A stretch of 64,000 nucleotides of DNA from Cognatundibacterium crateris (GCF_010078235.1 NZ_JAABOS010000006.1:186001-250000), one strand, 5' to 3'. Shown: positions 37,975 to 47,878, counted from the first letter of the stretch. Program-made: numbers and translations. The notes: generated by a model from the sequence alone, not told the origin.

Positions 37975-38433
37975 TTAGCCAATCACAAACAGTGGTTGAC
38001 CGAACTCGACTGGCTGACCATTCTCTACCAGGATTTGCTTAATCGTGCCTTCGTAATCGCTTTCAATTTCATTCAACAGCTTCATCGCTTCGATGATGCA
38101 CAGGGTATCGCCCTTGGCGACGCTCTTACCGATATCCGCAAATGGCGCTGCGCCTGGTGCAGAAGAGCGGTAGAAAGTACCGACCATCGGTGATTTCACG
38201 ATCAGGCCTTCCGGTGCTGCAGGTGCTGCTGCCACTGGCGCTGCACTTGCCAGCGGAGCTGCCGCTAAAGGAGCAACTTGTTGCGCCTGAGGCTGCATCA
38301 TCACAACTTGATTCTGGGGCATGGCGGAGGACTTAACGATACGGACTTTGCCTTCACCTTCCGTTACTTCGAGTTCTGCGATATCCGATTCTGCTACGAG
38401 GTCGATCAGGGTCTTGAGTTTTCTTAAATCCAT
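37975..38433 (-). CDS. accB: Acetyl-CoA carboxylase, biotin carboxyl carrier protein
   Basis: Carries biotin between the carboxylase and transferase parts of acetyl-CoA carboxylase. The 152-residue protein has the N-terminal [18 protein letters not shown], an Ala/Pro-rich linker (residues about 45-75) and a biotinyl domain with the biotin lysine in [11 protein letters not shown]. The thumb sequence [18 protein letters not shown] is present, typical of BCCP of acetyl-CoA carboxylase. It leads the accB-accC operon behind an AT-rich upstream region. Confidence 0.98.
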   Translation of the reverse strand: MDLRKLKTLIDLVAESDIAELEVTEGEGKVRIVKSSAMPQNQVVMMQPQAQQVAPLAAAPLASAAPVAAAPAAPEGLIVKSPMVGTFYRSSAPGAAPFADIGKSVAKGDTLCIIEAMKLLNEIESDYEGTIKQILVENGQPVEFGQPLFVIG

Positions 38434-38577
38434 GTGGAATCCCCTTGAAAAAAGTAGTTCTGGAAAAAGTAAGCGCGCAATATAGAGTGTTTACTCGGTT
38501 TCTGCAATGCTTCCGCGCAGAAAATTATAAACTATTTTATTTAAATTTAAGCTAAGTTAGCGCGGAGATGGTAGAAG

Positions 38578-39015
38578 TTAGCGCTTTTTGAGGAAAAAAT
38601 CAATCGCTAACCGGTATCCGTCTGTGCCCAGGCCGCAAATTACACCTTGAGCGATGGCGGATAAAAATGAGTGATGCCGGAAACTTTCGCGCTGGTGCAC
38701 ATTGGAGATATGCAGTTCAATAAAAGGAATCGCCACACCAGCCAATGCATCCCGCAATGCCACGCTGGTATGCGTTAGCCCACCAGGATTGACCACAATG
38801 GCGTCAATTTGTTCCGCACGTGCAGCATGAATGCGATCGATCAGCGCGCCTTCATGGTTGCTTTGGAAGCAGAACAGTTCTGCACCCGCCGCCCGCGCTT
38901 GCGCAATGGCGGCAGCTTCCACTTCAGCGAGGGTGGTGGAACCATAGGTTGCAGGTTCACGGGTGCCAAGCAAATTCAGATTGGGGCCATTCAGCAGCAG
39001 CAGTTTGCTTGCCAT
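38578..39015 (-). CDS. aroQ: 3-dehydroquinate dehydratase, type II
   Basis: Third step of the shikimate pathway. The 145-residue protein has [16 protein letters not shown] with the catalytic tyrosine, [34 protein letters not shown] and [17 protein letters not shown], all type II motifs. It precedes accB (145 bases apart) and follows the TlpA-like gene, an order common in this bacterial group. Confidence 0.97.
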   Translation of the reverse strand: MASKLLLLNGPNLNLLGTREPATYGSTTLAEVEAAAIAQARAAGAELFCFQSNHEGALIDRIHAARAEQIDAIVVNPGGLTHTSVALRDALAGVAIPFIELHISNVHQRESFRHHSFLSAIAQGVICGLGTDGYRLAIDFFLKKR

Positions 39016-39087
39016 AGTCGCATTCAGTTTGACGAAGATGGCCGCATTTTGCCGTTAATAACCGCAGATTGGCAAGAAAAAAACGAC

Positions 39088-39633
39088 TTACTTTGATTTT
39101 TCCGCAGAATATTTGGCGATATCCGCTTTTAATTCCTGCATTTTCAAGCGCCCCAGATAGGTTTTGACCAGCTTACCTTGCGCATCCAGCATCACAGTAA
39201 ATGGCAGACCACCAGCCTGATTGCCTAGCTGACGTGATAGCTCACTACCGTCCAGACCCGCGACAAATATGGGGTAGCTGACAGGATACTTCTGCGTGAA
39301 TTCGGTGATATTGGATGGACTGTCTATGCCCAGACCCAGTATCTGCACCTTTTTAGATTTGAGTTCATTTTGCAATTCAGATAATTCTGGCATTTCTTGA
39401 ACGCAAGGTTTACACCAGGTTGCCCAAAAATTCACGATCAGGAGTTGATTGCCGTATTGTGCCAGCGCGTGGGGTTTACCACTTGCGTCCGGTAAGGATT
39501 TGCTCATCAATTGTTTGACTGCGCCGGATTGCGGTGTGTCCGGTGTGGAATGGACATTGCCAGCATAAATACCGAGACCGGCGCAGGTGGCGCCGACCAG
39601 GACGGCAAAGGAGAGGAATTTTTTATTGATCAT
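39088..39633 (-). CDS. TlpA-like periplasmic thioredoxin
   Basis: Membrane-anchored or exported thiol-disulfide reductase. From the ATG at 39633 the protein is 181 residues; the frame runs to 39741 but only this start gives a normal signal anchor (KKFLSFAVLVGATCAGLGIYAG). The thioredoxin fold carries the active site WATWCKPCVQEMPEL (Cys74, Cys77) and the cis-proline loop GGLPFTVMLDAQG. Probable role in cytochrome c maturation or other periplasmic reduction; the partner is not known. It leads the tlpA-aroQ-accBC stretch. Confidence 0.9.
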   Translation of the reverse strand: MINKKFLSFAVLVGATCAGLGIYAGNVHSTPDTPQSGAVKQLMSKSLPDASGKPHALAQYGNQLLIVNFWATWCKPCVQEMPELSELQNELKSKKVQILGLGIDSPSNITEFTQKYPVSYPIFVAGLDGSELSRQLGNQAGGLPFTVMLDAQGKLVKTYLGRLKMQELKADIAKYSAEKSK

Positions 39634-39951
39634 GATCGCTTGCTCTCTGTATGACTGAGTTGCTGGGTTTCTGACTGCCAGGCATCTTAGCGCAGTTTGT
39701 CTTAGCGCGTGTTCACGCAGCTTGATTGCACGCCGCCTCATAAGTGGTATTTGTGCAAATTATATGTAAAAATAGTAACGCGATTGACGCAATGCAGCAA
39801 AGGGCGGGCCATGGCTTGTGGCGGTGTGGGCGTAGTAAGTCCTTCACCGTGCCGGGAGCGTTGCCATGCTGAAGCCTTGAAACTGTTGCAATCGCTAATT
39901 TGCAATCGCTAATTTGTCCGCCTTGAGGTCGTCACTGATTTGGAAAGTCTT

Positions 39952-41157
39952 ATGTTAAGTAGTCATGCATTACCTGTGGACCAGCTAAGCGCTCCGGCCA
40001 CTGAAAGTCAGGATGCCATGCCATCCAGTCCGCCCGTCACTTTGACGGACACGGCGCAGGTTCCGTCTGTCGACGACCGCATTTATTTTACCGGCAGCGG
40101 CAAGGAATACTTCCGTATCTGGATCATTAACCTGTGCCTGAGCCTGCTCACGCTGGGTGTGTATTCGGCCTGGGCCAAGGTCAGGCGGCTCAAGTATTTT
40201 GACCAGAACACGGTGTATGCAGGGGCGGTTTTTAATTTCCATGGCCGTCCAGAGGTGATTTTGCGTGGACGTATCATTAGCGTGATATTTTTGTTTTTTT
40301 ATCACTATGTGTATGGCTTGTCTAAAATGAGTGCAATCCTGATCGCGGTGGCTTTGCTCTTCATGTTGCCGCTGATGCTCAGAGGGGCCTTACGTTTTCG
40401 CTTACAAAATACCAGCTACCGCGGCATTCGCTTTCAATTTCATGGCAGCCGCATGCGTGCTTACCTGGTGTACTTGCCGGTGGTGGTGATATTTCTGTTG
40501 CCAGGCTTGGTGACTGTACTGTATCCACGCCGCACCACCTTGCTTATATATGCCTTCCTGCCTTATTTGAGCTGGCCTTGGCTCTATGCGGGGATGAAGC
40601 GCTATCAAAATGGGAATTTTGCTTATGGGCGTTTGCGCTCTGCCACGACACTGGGGTGGACTAGTTTTGTTTGGCCTTTCGTCGCTGCTGTTTTAGTGAT
40701 GCTGCTGGCAGTGTTTATCATTGGCTTGGTGACTGCTGTCACTGTCGATGGCTCTCAAATTTTCGCTAAGGATAAAGTTGCTTTTGCTTCTGTCCTGATG
40801 GCAATTATAGGCGGGCTCACCACCGCCTATATTGTTTATCTGATACTGGGTCCGGCTTTGCAAATCAGTCTCTGGAACCGGCTTTGGAATAGCACCTCTT
40901 TACAAGGCGTGCAAATTCAATCTGTACTGCCTATGCAGGCCTATATCAAATTGCAAACAAAAAATTTCTTCCTGACCATGTTGAGCCTGGGTCTTTATCG
41001 TCCTTTCGCAGTCGTGGCGGCGTATCGTTTCCGGCTTGAGCATATGCAACTGACGGTTGCCAGTTTTGAGGCGGCTGGAGCTGCCGCCGATGGCCAGCGC
41101 AGCACCGCGACTGCGGATGCATCGGCAGATATGTTTGGTTTTGATCTTTCCTGGTGA
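39952..41157 (+). CDS. DUF898 (YjgN family) membrane protein
   Basis: Integral inner-membrane protein, 401 residues from ATG 39952 (TTG 39940 is possible; GGAAAG lies just before 39952). Family features: the YFTGSGKEYFRIWIINLCLS opening, LLTLGVYSAWAKVRRLKYF, and the repeated half FFLTMLSLGLYRPFAVVAAYR near the C-terminus. About seven membrane helices. Function unknown for YjgN. It is 10 bases before an M48 peptidase gene, and the two look like one operon. Confidence 0.9.
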   Translation: MLSSHALPVDQLSAPATESQDAMPSSPPVTLTDTAQVPSVDDRIYFTGSGKEYFRIWIINLCLSLLTLGVYSAWAKVRRLKYFDQNTVYAGAVFNFHGRPEVILRGRIISVIFLFFYHYVYGLSKMSAILIAVALLFMLPLMLRGALRFRLQNTSYRGIRFQFHGSRMRAYLVYLPVVVIFLLPGLVTVLYPRRTTLLIYAFLPYLSWPWLYAGMKRYQNGNFAYGRLRSATTLGWTSFVWPFVAAVLVMLLAVFIIGLVTAVTVDGSQIFAKDKVAFASVLMAIIGGLTTAYIVYLILGPALQISLWNRLWNSTSLQGVQIQSVLPMQAYIKLQTKNFFLTMLSLGLYRPFAVVAAYRFRLEHMQLTVASFEAAGAAADGQRSTATADASADMFGFDLSW

Positions 41158-41167
41158 GGGTGATGTG

Positions 41168-42217
41168 ATGCAAGTATTGTATTTTGATGGACTTCACGCA
41201 CAGCATCGTTCTGCACAGCTGCAGGATCACGGTGATGTCCTGGAGTTGAGTGGTGAAGCCTGGACGCAGCGTTACAGCAAAGCGCAAACCCAGCTGGACG
41301 AGTTATTTCGTGCAGCGCCAGGGTTTTTGCGCTTCCCGGACGGATCGCATGCCGAAGTACAGGCAGCCTCTGATAAGCAGGCGTTGCGCCAGATGATGGC
41401 TTACCAGCCCGGCCTGGTCGAGCGCTGGCAGTCAAAGTGGATGCTGGCCTTGCTGGCGATCGTCCTGATGGCGGCCATGCTGTTCAGTGTGTATCGCTGG
41501 CTGATCCCGGCGATTGCTGACCGGGCTGTGAACTGGGTGCCTGTCGCCGCTGAGCGTGAGTTAGGTGCCAGGGTGATGGCAGTCTTAGATGATCATACTT
41601 TCAAGCCGAGTCTGCTCACCGACGCACAAATTTTGCAGGCCGAGCAGATACTAAAACGTACTAAGCCAGCGAATGCGCTGTTCCCGATTCATCTGGAGGT
41701 GCGTTATTCCGGCCAGTTTGGTCCAAATGCCTTCGCCCTGCCAGGTGGTACGGTCGTGGTGACGGATCAGATGATACGGCTTTTGCAAACGGAAAAAAAT
41801 GCATTACTAAACCCTGAAGCAGAGGAGCGGCTCGCTGCAGTGTTCGCGCATGAAGTCGGCCATATTCAATATCGCCATCCCATGCGCGGGTTGATCAGTG
41901 ATTCCATGATCACGATCATGATGGCTACGCTGTTCGGTGATTTCAGTGTGGTTGCAACGGTGGCACCGGGCATTTTGCTCAAAATGGATTATTCGCGCGA
42001 TGCTGAGACTGAGGCAGACGCCTATGCGTTTGCGCGACTGCAGGTGCTGGGGATTTCCCCGGATCGCTTTGCTGAATTATTTGAAATGTTAAGCAAAAAA
42101 AGCGATAGTGCAATGAACAGCCTGCCGATCTGGATGCGTAAAAGTCTGGACTATGTGAGTTCGCATCCGAATCCCAGGCTGCGCATAGAGCGTGCGCGCG
42201 CTGCAGCAGCTAAGTAG
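41168..42217 (+). CDS. M48-family membrane metallopeptidase
   Basis: Zinc protease, 349 residues from ATG 41168. A small cytosolic N-terminal domain, one membrane segment at about 92-113 (MLALLAIVLMAAMLFSVYRWL), then a periplasmic M48 domain with HEVGH at 228-232 and the third ligand in SRDAETEADAYA. The fold and motif resemble BepA/Oma1-type proteases. It follows the DUF898 gene by 10 bases. Substrate unknown; outer-membrane protein quality control is a guess from the family. Confidence 0.9.
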   Translation: MQVLYFDGLHAQHRSAQLQDHGDVLELSGEAWTQRYSKAQTQLDELFRAAPGFLRFPDGSHAEVQAASDKQALRQMMAYQPGLVERWQSKWMLALLAIVLMAAMLFSVYRWLIPAIADRAVNWVPVAAERELGARVMAVLDDHTFKPSLLTDAQILQAEQILKRTKPANALFPIHLEVRYSGQFGPNAFALPGGTVVVTDQMIRLLQTEKNALLNPEAEERLAAVFAHEVGHIQYRHPMRGLISDSMITIMMATLFGDFSVVATVAPGILLKMDYSRDAETEADAYAFARLQVLGISPDRFAELFEMLSKKSDSAMNSLPIWMRKSLDYVSSHPNPRLRIERARAAAAK

Positions 42218-42295
42218 CAGAAAATAGCAGAAAAGTTTGAACAGCCAGCCTCATGCAATACCGGCGCTGGCTGATCAGGCTGGCAGGCTGCCAGC

Positions 42296-42892
42296 TTATT
42301 CCGTGGGTGTAGCAATCAGCTGGCGTAAGGCTGACAGATTTGCGCGTTCATTACTGCGGGTTTGCCCGCTGCGCAAACCATCCTGTTCGTGCAGGATCAG
42401 ATGTACGCCTTCATGTTTATATAAGAAACTGAGCGTCTCTATGCTCTCATTGCGCGCGTTATAGCTTTCTGATACCTCAAACTGCACATCTTTATTCAGC
42501 AGGAAAATCGCGACTTCCTTGGCATTATCGGTGTACAGATGCAGATAAATATCGGAATGCTGACCGGCGGTGCCATTCAGTACGGCGCCCACCAGATAAG
42601 GCTGGAATTGCTCCAGTTGTTCCATGATTTCCAGTGCCAGCAGGCGTAAATGCTGTAAGCGTTGCGGCTGGGTGTCGCCAAAGAACAGCGCATTGTATTC
42701 GCGCACTTCCTGTTCTATCTGTGCATTGTCAGGAAGTACATCCCCTTTGATGCGCTGATTGCCCAGTAATTGTTTGGCGGCCTTCTTCTTGGCTGACGCG
42801 TAATCTGCGCCATCTTCAGCGATCATGCGGGCTGCCAGTGCCGCGATTTCCGCACGCAGTGCTTCGGCTTCATTCGGTGTGTGTATCATCAT
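42296..42892 (-). CDS. Conserved protein with nucleotidyltransferase-like motif
   Basis: From the ATG at 42892 the protein is 198 residues (MMIHTPNEAEALRAEIAALA). The frame extends back to 43072, across the start of mpl, but that part looks non-coding. A central GAVLNGTAGQHSDIYLHLY resembles the minimal nucleotidyltransferase G-S...SDIDL motif, though the second Asp is Tyr here. N-terminal helical region AARMIAEDGADYASAKKKAA. Function unknown. It is divergent from mpl. Confidence 0.65.
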   Translation of the reverse strand: MMIHTPNEAEALRAEIAALAARMIAEDGADYASAKKKAAKQLLGNQRIKGDVLPDNAQIEQEVREYNALFFGDTQPQRLQHLRLLALEIMEQLEQFQPYLVGAVLNGTAGQHSDIYLHLYTDNAKEVAIFLLNKDVQFEVSESYNARNESIETLSFLYKHEGVHLILHEQDGLRSGQTRSNERANLSALRQLIATPTE

Positions 42893-43060
42893 GCGGGCAT
42901 GATAGCCCAAGCCCGTCAGGCTTGCCACACGTCGCTGCTGCCCGGGCATCACCCTGAGCGGCTGCCGACGCCGCATTTCTGTCGTTTTCCACCGATTTCC
43001 CCATAGGGTATCCATGCTGATGTCGGGTAGAATTGCGGGATTCTGAAATTTAGAGGCATT

Positions 43061-44446
43061 ATGCATATTCATATTTTAGGTATCTGCGGTACCTTCATGG
43101 GTGGACTGGCGGTGTTAGCGAAGGAAGCCGGGCATACCGTGACGGGCTGTGATGCCAATGTCTACCCGCCCATGAGCACCCAGCTGGAAGCGCAGGGCAT
43201 CACCCTGACCCAGGGTTTCGGTGCAGAACAGATCGCCTTAGAGCCGGATCTGTATGTGATCGGCAATGTGGTCTCGCGTGGTAATCCGCTGATGGAAGAA
43301 ATACTGAACCGCGGTCTGCCTTATGTCTCTGGCCCACAATGGATGGGCGAGCACATCCTGCGCCATAAGTGGGTACTGGCAGTCGCAGGGACGCACGGTA
43401 AAACCACGACGTCAGCCATGCTGGCCTGGATACTTGAGTATGCCGGTTACGCACCGGGCTTTCTGATCGGCGGGGTACCGATGAATTTCGGTATTTCGGC
43501 ACGCCTGCAGGGCAATCATGCTTCTGATTTTTTTGTGATCGAAGCGGATGAATACGATACTGCCTTCTTCGATAAACGCAGTAAATTTGTGCATTACCAT
43601 GCCAAGACCGCCATTCTGAATAATCTGGAATACGATCACGCCGATATTTTCCCTGACCTGAAAGCGATAGAAACCCAGTTCCATCATCTGGTGCGTACCG
43701 TGCCAGGTGTGGGCCGTGTGATCTTCAATGGTGACAGTGAGGCACTCGCTCATGTGATGCAGCGCGGCTGTTGGAGTGAGCAGGAAAGCTTCGGACAGCA
43801 GCAGAGCTGGCGTCTGGAGCTGCAACAGGGTGAAGATTTCGATGTGTATTTTGAGCAGCAATTGCAAGGCCGCGTGCAATGGGCGCTGAATGGCGAACAT
43901 AATCGTCAGAATGCCTTGGCTGCGATAGCTGCTGCACGCCACGTGGGCGTGCCGCCAGCACTGGCGATAGAAGCACTGTCGCAATTCGTGAATGTCAAAC
44001 GCCGTATGGAAGTACGTGGCGTGGTGCAGGGTGTCACAGTGATCGACGATTTTGCCCATCATCCGACCGCAATCAGCACCACGGTAGCTGGTTTGCGTCG
44101 CAAAGTCGGTGCGCAGCGCATACTGGCTGTGCTGGAACCGCGTTCCAACACCATGAAGCTGGGCACCATGAAACAGGCCTTGCCGGAAGCGCTGGCGCAG
44201 GCCGATCTGGTGTTTGGCTATGGCGCCCAGGATGGCAAGGATGCCTTGGGCTGGGACCTGGCAGAGGCTCTCGCGCCTTTGGGTGACAAGGCAGCTGCAT
44301 TTCAGCAGATACCGGCTTTGGTCGATGCCATCGTGGCGGCAGCCCGTCCCGGTGATACGGTGCTGGTGATGAGTAATGGCGGCTTTGGCGGCATCCATCA
44401 GAAGCTGCTCGATGCGCTCACAGCCTTGCCAGCGGAGCAGGCATGA
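43061..44446 (+). CDS. mpl: UDP-MurNAc:L-Ala-gamma-D-Glu-meso-DAP ligase
   Basis: Attaches the recycled tripeptide to UDP-MurNAc in peptidoglycan recycling. The 461-residue Mur-ligase has the N-terminal HIHILGICGTFMGGLA, ATP loop GTHGKTTTSAM (residues 110-120), EADEYDTAFFDKRSKFVHY and FAHHPTAI, all as in Mpl. ATG 43061 follows GAGG. Its stop overlaps the next start (ATGA). AmgK and MurU at 58-60 kb complete a recycling theme in this window. Confidence 0.97.
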   Translation: MHIHILGICGTFMGGLAVLAKEAGHTVTGCDANVYPPMSTQLEAQGITLTQGFGAEQIALEPDLYVIGNVVSRGNPLMEEILNRGLPYVSGPQWMGEHILRHKWVLAVAGTHGKTTTSAMLAWILEYAGYAPGFLIGGVPMNFGISARLQGNHASDFFVIEADEYDTAFFDKRSKFVHYHAKTAILNNLEYDHADIFPDLKAIETQFHHLVRTVPGVGRVIFNGDSEALAHVMQRGCWSEQESFGQQQSWRLELQQGEDFDVYFEQQLQGRVQWALNGEHNRQNALAAIAAARHVGVPPALAIEALSQFVNVKRRMEVRGVVQGVTVIDDFAHHPTAISTTVAGLRRKVGAQRILAVLEPRSNTMKLGTMKQALPEALAQADLVFGYGAQDGKDALGWDLAEALAPLGDKAAAFQQIPALVDAIVAAARPGDTVLVMSNGGFGGIHQKLLDALTALPAEQA

Positions 44447-45018
44447 TACTGTACCTGCACGGCTTTCGTTCTTCACCCAGTTCCTTTAAGGCCAGGGTGA
44501 TGCAGGCCCATATGGATCAGCTTGGCCGCAGCGCAGAATTCCATAGTCCGGCTTTGTCGCCGTCACCAGCAGAGGCAATAGCACAGGCGCAGGCCATCAT
44601 TGCGGATACCGCACCGGAACAACTGACGATAATCGGATCATCGCTGGGCGGCTTTTATGCGACCTGGCTGGCGGAACAGTATGGCTGTCGCGCCGTGGTG
44701 GTTAATCCGGCGGTGAAGCCGCCGCGCGAGCTGGAATCCTATGTGGGGGTGACGACGTATTATCACAGCGATCAGGTATTTGAATTTAAGGCGGAATACG
44801 TGGATCAGCTGCGCGCGCTGGCCATCAGCGGCATTACCCGGCCTGAACGCTATTTTTTGATGGCAGCGACTGGTGATGAAGTGCTGGATTACCGTGAAAT
44901 GATCAGTTTTTACGCCGGGGCCAGACAACTCATTATCGAGGGCAGTGATCACGGTATCGCTGAATTTGCTGACCATCTGGATCTGGTGCTGGATTACTGC
45001 GATGGCCGGAGTGCTTAA
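44443..45018 (+). CDS. YqiA-like alpha/beta-fold esterase
   Basis: A 191-residue compact hydrolase of the YqiA/UPF0227 family. Nucleophile motif GSSLGGFYATWLAEQ, oxyanion HGFRSSPSSFKA at the N-terminus, Asp in TGDEVLDYREM and His in EGSDHGIAEF. Cytoplasmic. Substrate not known; YqiA shows short acyl-ester activity. It overlaps mpl by four bases. Confidence 0.9.
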   Translation: MILYLHGFRSSPSSFKARVMQAHMDQLGRSAEFHSPALSPSPAEAIAQAQAIIADTAPEQLTIIGSSLGGFYATWLAEQYGCRAVVVNPAVKPPRELESYVGVTTYYHSDQVFEFKAEYVDQLRALAISGITRPERYFLMAATGDEVLDYREMISFYAGARQLIIEGSDHGIAEFADHLDLVLDYCDGRSA

Positions 45019-45631
45019 GCGGATGGAGAGTGCAATACGGCAGCAAAGTTATCACTGCAAACCGGCAGGCTGGAGCAGGCATGTGAATGCAGTGCAGGTC
45101 AGCCGTCAGATGCAGACCTGGCTGAGTAACCGTGACTCGCTGACGGCCAGGCTGGTTGCGCGGTGTCAGCGCTTCCGGGTGCAGCGCTTGTCGCAACACA
45201 AAGCGCGCTGTCTGGCCGATGAGTATGCTGCGATTGGACTGGCGCGGGCGCAGATGGTGCATGAGCGCGAGGTGATACTGCGCTGTGATGAAATACCGGT
45301 GATTTATGGGCATACCGTGGTGCCGCTCAGCGCCACTGCCAATGAATGGCCCTTGTTTCATGCTTTGGGCGAAAAGTCGCTGGGCAGCACTTTGTTTAAT
45401 GATCCCGGTGTGCGGCGTGGCGAGCTCAGCTATGCGCGACTGCATGCCAGTCATCCGCTGATGCAGCGCATCGTGCAGACCTTGCCTGAATTGCGTGGCA
45501 TCAGCTGGCTGCCGGCACGGCGTTCATTGTTCTGGCGACGTGGTGCCTGTTTATTAGTGACAGAAGTATTTTTACCAGCCAGCAGAAATTTACCGGATGC
45601 GCCATTGGCAGCCGGGCTAAACAAGAATTAA
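45002..45631 (+). CDS. ubiC: Chorismate pyruvate-lyase
   Basis: Makes 4-hydroxybenzoate from chorismate, the entry to ubiquinone synthesis. Family likeness: HEREVILRCDEIPVIYGHTVVP, NEWPLFHALGEKSLGSTLFNDPGVRRGELSYARL, RRSLFW. The usual ART tripeptide before VVP is replaced by GHT. ATG 45002 (209 residues) overlaps the esterase gene; ATG 45023 (202 residues) is an equal alternative. No signal peptide. ubiH at 55-57 kb acts later in the same pathway. Confidence 0.85.
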   Translation: MAGVLKRMESAIRQQSYHCKPAGWSRHVNAVQVSRQMQTWLSNRDSLTARLVARCQRFRVQRLSQHKARCLADEYAAIGLARAQMVHEREVILRCDEIPVIYGHTVVPLSATANEWPLFHALGEKSLGSTLFNDPGVRRGELSYARLHASHPLMQRIVQTLPELRGISWLPARRSLFWRRGACLLVTEVFLPASRNLPDAPLAAGLNKN

Positions 45632-45772
45632 GCTGGCAGACTGGAGCTGAGGCGCGTCGCTGGACGCGCCCACATCAGTTTGCCGGCATCATAGCAAGGA
45701 TAGATAGCGCAGCGTGTGCTGGTCTGAAACCCGCCGCCATTGCATCCGTCCGTAGAGAAAAGAAAAACTGTA

Positions 45773-47878
45773 ATGAATGTATTTTTTGAAGAGTCAGGCG
45801 ACTTTAAAGCAGGCAGCGTGTTATCGCAGGCAGGGGAAGCCTATCAGGTTGAACTGGCCAGCGGTAAGCGTGCTAAGGTCAAAGCGAAAGATGTGCTGCT
45901 GCAGTTCACAGCGCCCGATCCGGTCAGCCTGATCGAACAGGCCAAAGCCGCTGCAGCTGAAATTGATTTGCCTTTTTTATGGGAAGTCGCAGGTCAGGAA
46001 GAGTTTGGTTTTGCCGAATTGGGTGCGGAATATTTCGGCCAGGCTGCACAGCCAGTGGAAGCGGCCGGATTGATTTTTGCGCTGCATAATGCACCGGTCT
46101 ATTTCTATAAAAAAGGCCGTGGCCGTTACAAGGCAGCGCCCGAGACTGCGCTCAAAGCGGCGCTGGCCGGGATAGAGAAAAAGAAGCAGCAATTGCTGAT
46201 ACAGGCGGGCTATGTTGAACAGCTGATGCAGCATCAGTTACCGGAAGCGATGCGCCCGCTGGCGCTGCAATTGCTGTTCAAACCGGATAAAAACAGTATC
46301 GAATACAAGGCACTGGTGGAAGCCTGTGATGCCTTACAAACCAGCGCCGCACGTCTGATGCTGGCAGCGGGTGGAATCAGCAGTCCCAAGCATTTGCATC
46401 TGGCGAAGTTTCATTATGAGCACTTCCCTAAGGGCACAGGATTTCCTGCACTGCCTTTACCTGCGCTGGCGGCCGATTTGCCGGTCGCGGATGTGCAGGC
46501 GTTTTCGATTGATGACGTGACCACCACAGAAATTGATGATGCATTCTCAATCGCAGAATTAGGTGATGGACAGATACGGGTCGGCATTCATATTGCGGCG
46601 CCGGGATTGTCGATACAAAGGAATGATGCGATTGATCAGCTCGCACGCAGCCGCATGTCTACCGTGTATATGCCTGGCGATAAAATCACCATGCTGCCGG
46701 ATGAGTTAGTGGATGTATTCACGCTGGGCGCAGGGCAAAGCCGTCCGGCTTTATCGCTGTATGCGACCTTGAATACCGCGGACTGGAGTGTGCTCAGTAC
46801 CGAGACCAAAGTGGAAGCGATCACCATGGCTTCCAATCTGCGTCATAACGATCTGGATGCGCTGGTGACGGAAGAAAACCTGGCTAATGATGCCGGTGAT
46901 TATCCGCACAAAGCCGAAATCGCCCGTATCTGGCAATGGGCGCTGGCGTTGGAGCAGGGCCGTATGGCGAAGCGTGAGAGTTTCGGTATGAAGCCGGAAC
47001 AAAATAACCGCGTCGATTTTAATTTCTATGTCGAAGACGATGTGGTCAGCATCGTGCGCCGTAAGCGCGGTGCGCCGCTCGATAAGATGGTGGCTGAACT
47101 GATGATCTTCGCCAACAGCACCTGGGGCAAACTGATGGCTGATCATGGCATCCCTGGCATTTACCGTGCACAAGGTGTGGCTGGTGGCCGTGGCCCTGGA
47201 GGCTGGGCGGCGCGTATGCAAGTCCGCATGCTGACGCATGCGGCACCACATCAGGGCCTGGGTGTGGATCAATATGCCTGGAGCACGTCGCCGCTGCGTC
47301 GCTATACCGATCTGGTCAATCAATGGCAGATTATCGCCTGCGTTCAGCATGGCATTACCGCACCGCTGGTCGCACCGTTTAAACCTAAAGATGCCGATTT
47401 GTTTGCGATCGTGTCCGGATTTGATGCGGCTTACTCCGCCTATGCCGACTTCCAGAGCAATATGGAACGTTACTGGTGCCTGCGCTGGCTGCAACAGGAA
47501 AATGCACGTCAGGTCGATGCGGTGGTGTTGAAAGATGAAGTCTTGCGTCTGGTCGATATTCCGCTCGTGATACGCTTGCCGGGTATGCCGCAGACTGCAC
47601 GTGGTGCGCAGGTCAGGCTTGATATCCTGCGCTGGGATGAAGTCGATTTGACCGTAGAGGCACGTTTGCTGGAAGTTTTGAACGTCGTGACTGATATCGG
47701 CGAGGAAGAGCTGGAGGAAGAAAACGATACAGAAGCCAGCGATACCGATTTGGGTGAGGAAAATACTCAGGCTCAGCCAGACTTAGCCCAATCTGATTCA
47801 GATTCAGATTCAGAAGCAGTAGCGGAAGCAGAGCCCGTCTCTGCTGCTGGTACGCCTGAAACAACCGCTAACCCTTGA
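45773..47878 (+). CDS. rnb: RNB-domain ribonuclease (RNase II family)
   Basis: 3'-5' exoribonuclease, 701 residues from ATG 45773 (AGAGAAAAG upstream). The catalytic RNB motif is SIDDVTTTEIDDAFSIAEL, with the Asp set in IDD..EIDDA, followed by VGIHIAAPG and RRYTDLVNQ. Upstream part is the cold-shock/OB-like N-terminal region; the C-terminal S1-like domain is short. The end is an acidic, disordered tail with a SDSDSDSE run. Its stop overlaps the next gene. RNase II versus RNase R is not resolved. Confidence 0.88.
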   Translation: MNVFFEESGDFKAGSVLSQAGEAYQVELASGKRAKVKAKDVLLQFTAPDPVSLIEQAKAAAAEIDLPFLWEVAGQEEFGFAELGAEYFGQAAQPVEAAGLIFALHNAPVYFYKKGRGRYKAAPETALKAALAGIEKKKQQLLIQAGYVEQLMQHQLPEAMRPLALQLLFKPDKNSIEYKALVEACDALQTSAARLMLAAGGISSPKHLHLAKFHYEHFPKGTGFPALPLPALAADLPVADVQAFSIDDVTTTEIDDAFSIAELGDGQIRVGIHIAAPGLSIQRNDAIDQLARSRMSTVYMPGDKITMLPDELVDVFTLGAGQSRPALSLYATLNTADWSVLSTETKVEAITMASNLRHNDLDALVTEENLANDAGDYPHKAEIARIWQWALALEQGRMAKRESFGMKPEQNNRVDFNFYVEDDVVSIVRRKRGAPLDKMVAELMIFANSTWGKLMADHGIPGIYRAQGVAGGRGPGGWAARMQVRMLTHAAPHQGLGVDQYAWSTSPLRRYTDLVNQWQIIACVQHGITAPLVAPFKPKDADLFAIVSGFDAAYSAYADFQSNMERYWCLRWLQQENARQVDAVVLKDEVLRLVDIPLVIRLPGMPQTARGAQVRLDILRWDEVDLTVEARLLEVLNVVTDIGEEELEEENDTEASDTDLGEENTQAQPDLAQSDSDSDSEAVAEAEPVSAAGTPETTANP
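47795..47812 (+). repeat. Three GATTCA units inside the RNB tail
   Basis: GATTCA at 47795, 47801 and 47807, in frame, encoding alternating Asp-Ser. Expansion or loss would change only the length of the acidic tail. Confidence 0.7.

Noticed and set aside
42893-43072. N-terminal extension of the nucleotidyltransferase-like gene
   Set aside because: It would overlap the mpl start on the other strand, and the sequence is Arg/Gln-rich without family likeness.
43412-44476. 354-codon open frame antisense to mpl
   Set aside because: Opposes a conserved Mur ligase; no motif or start signal.
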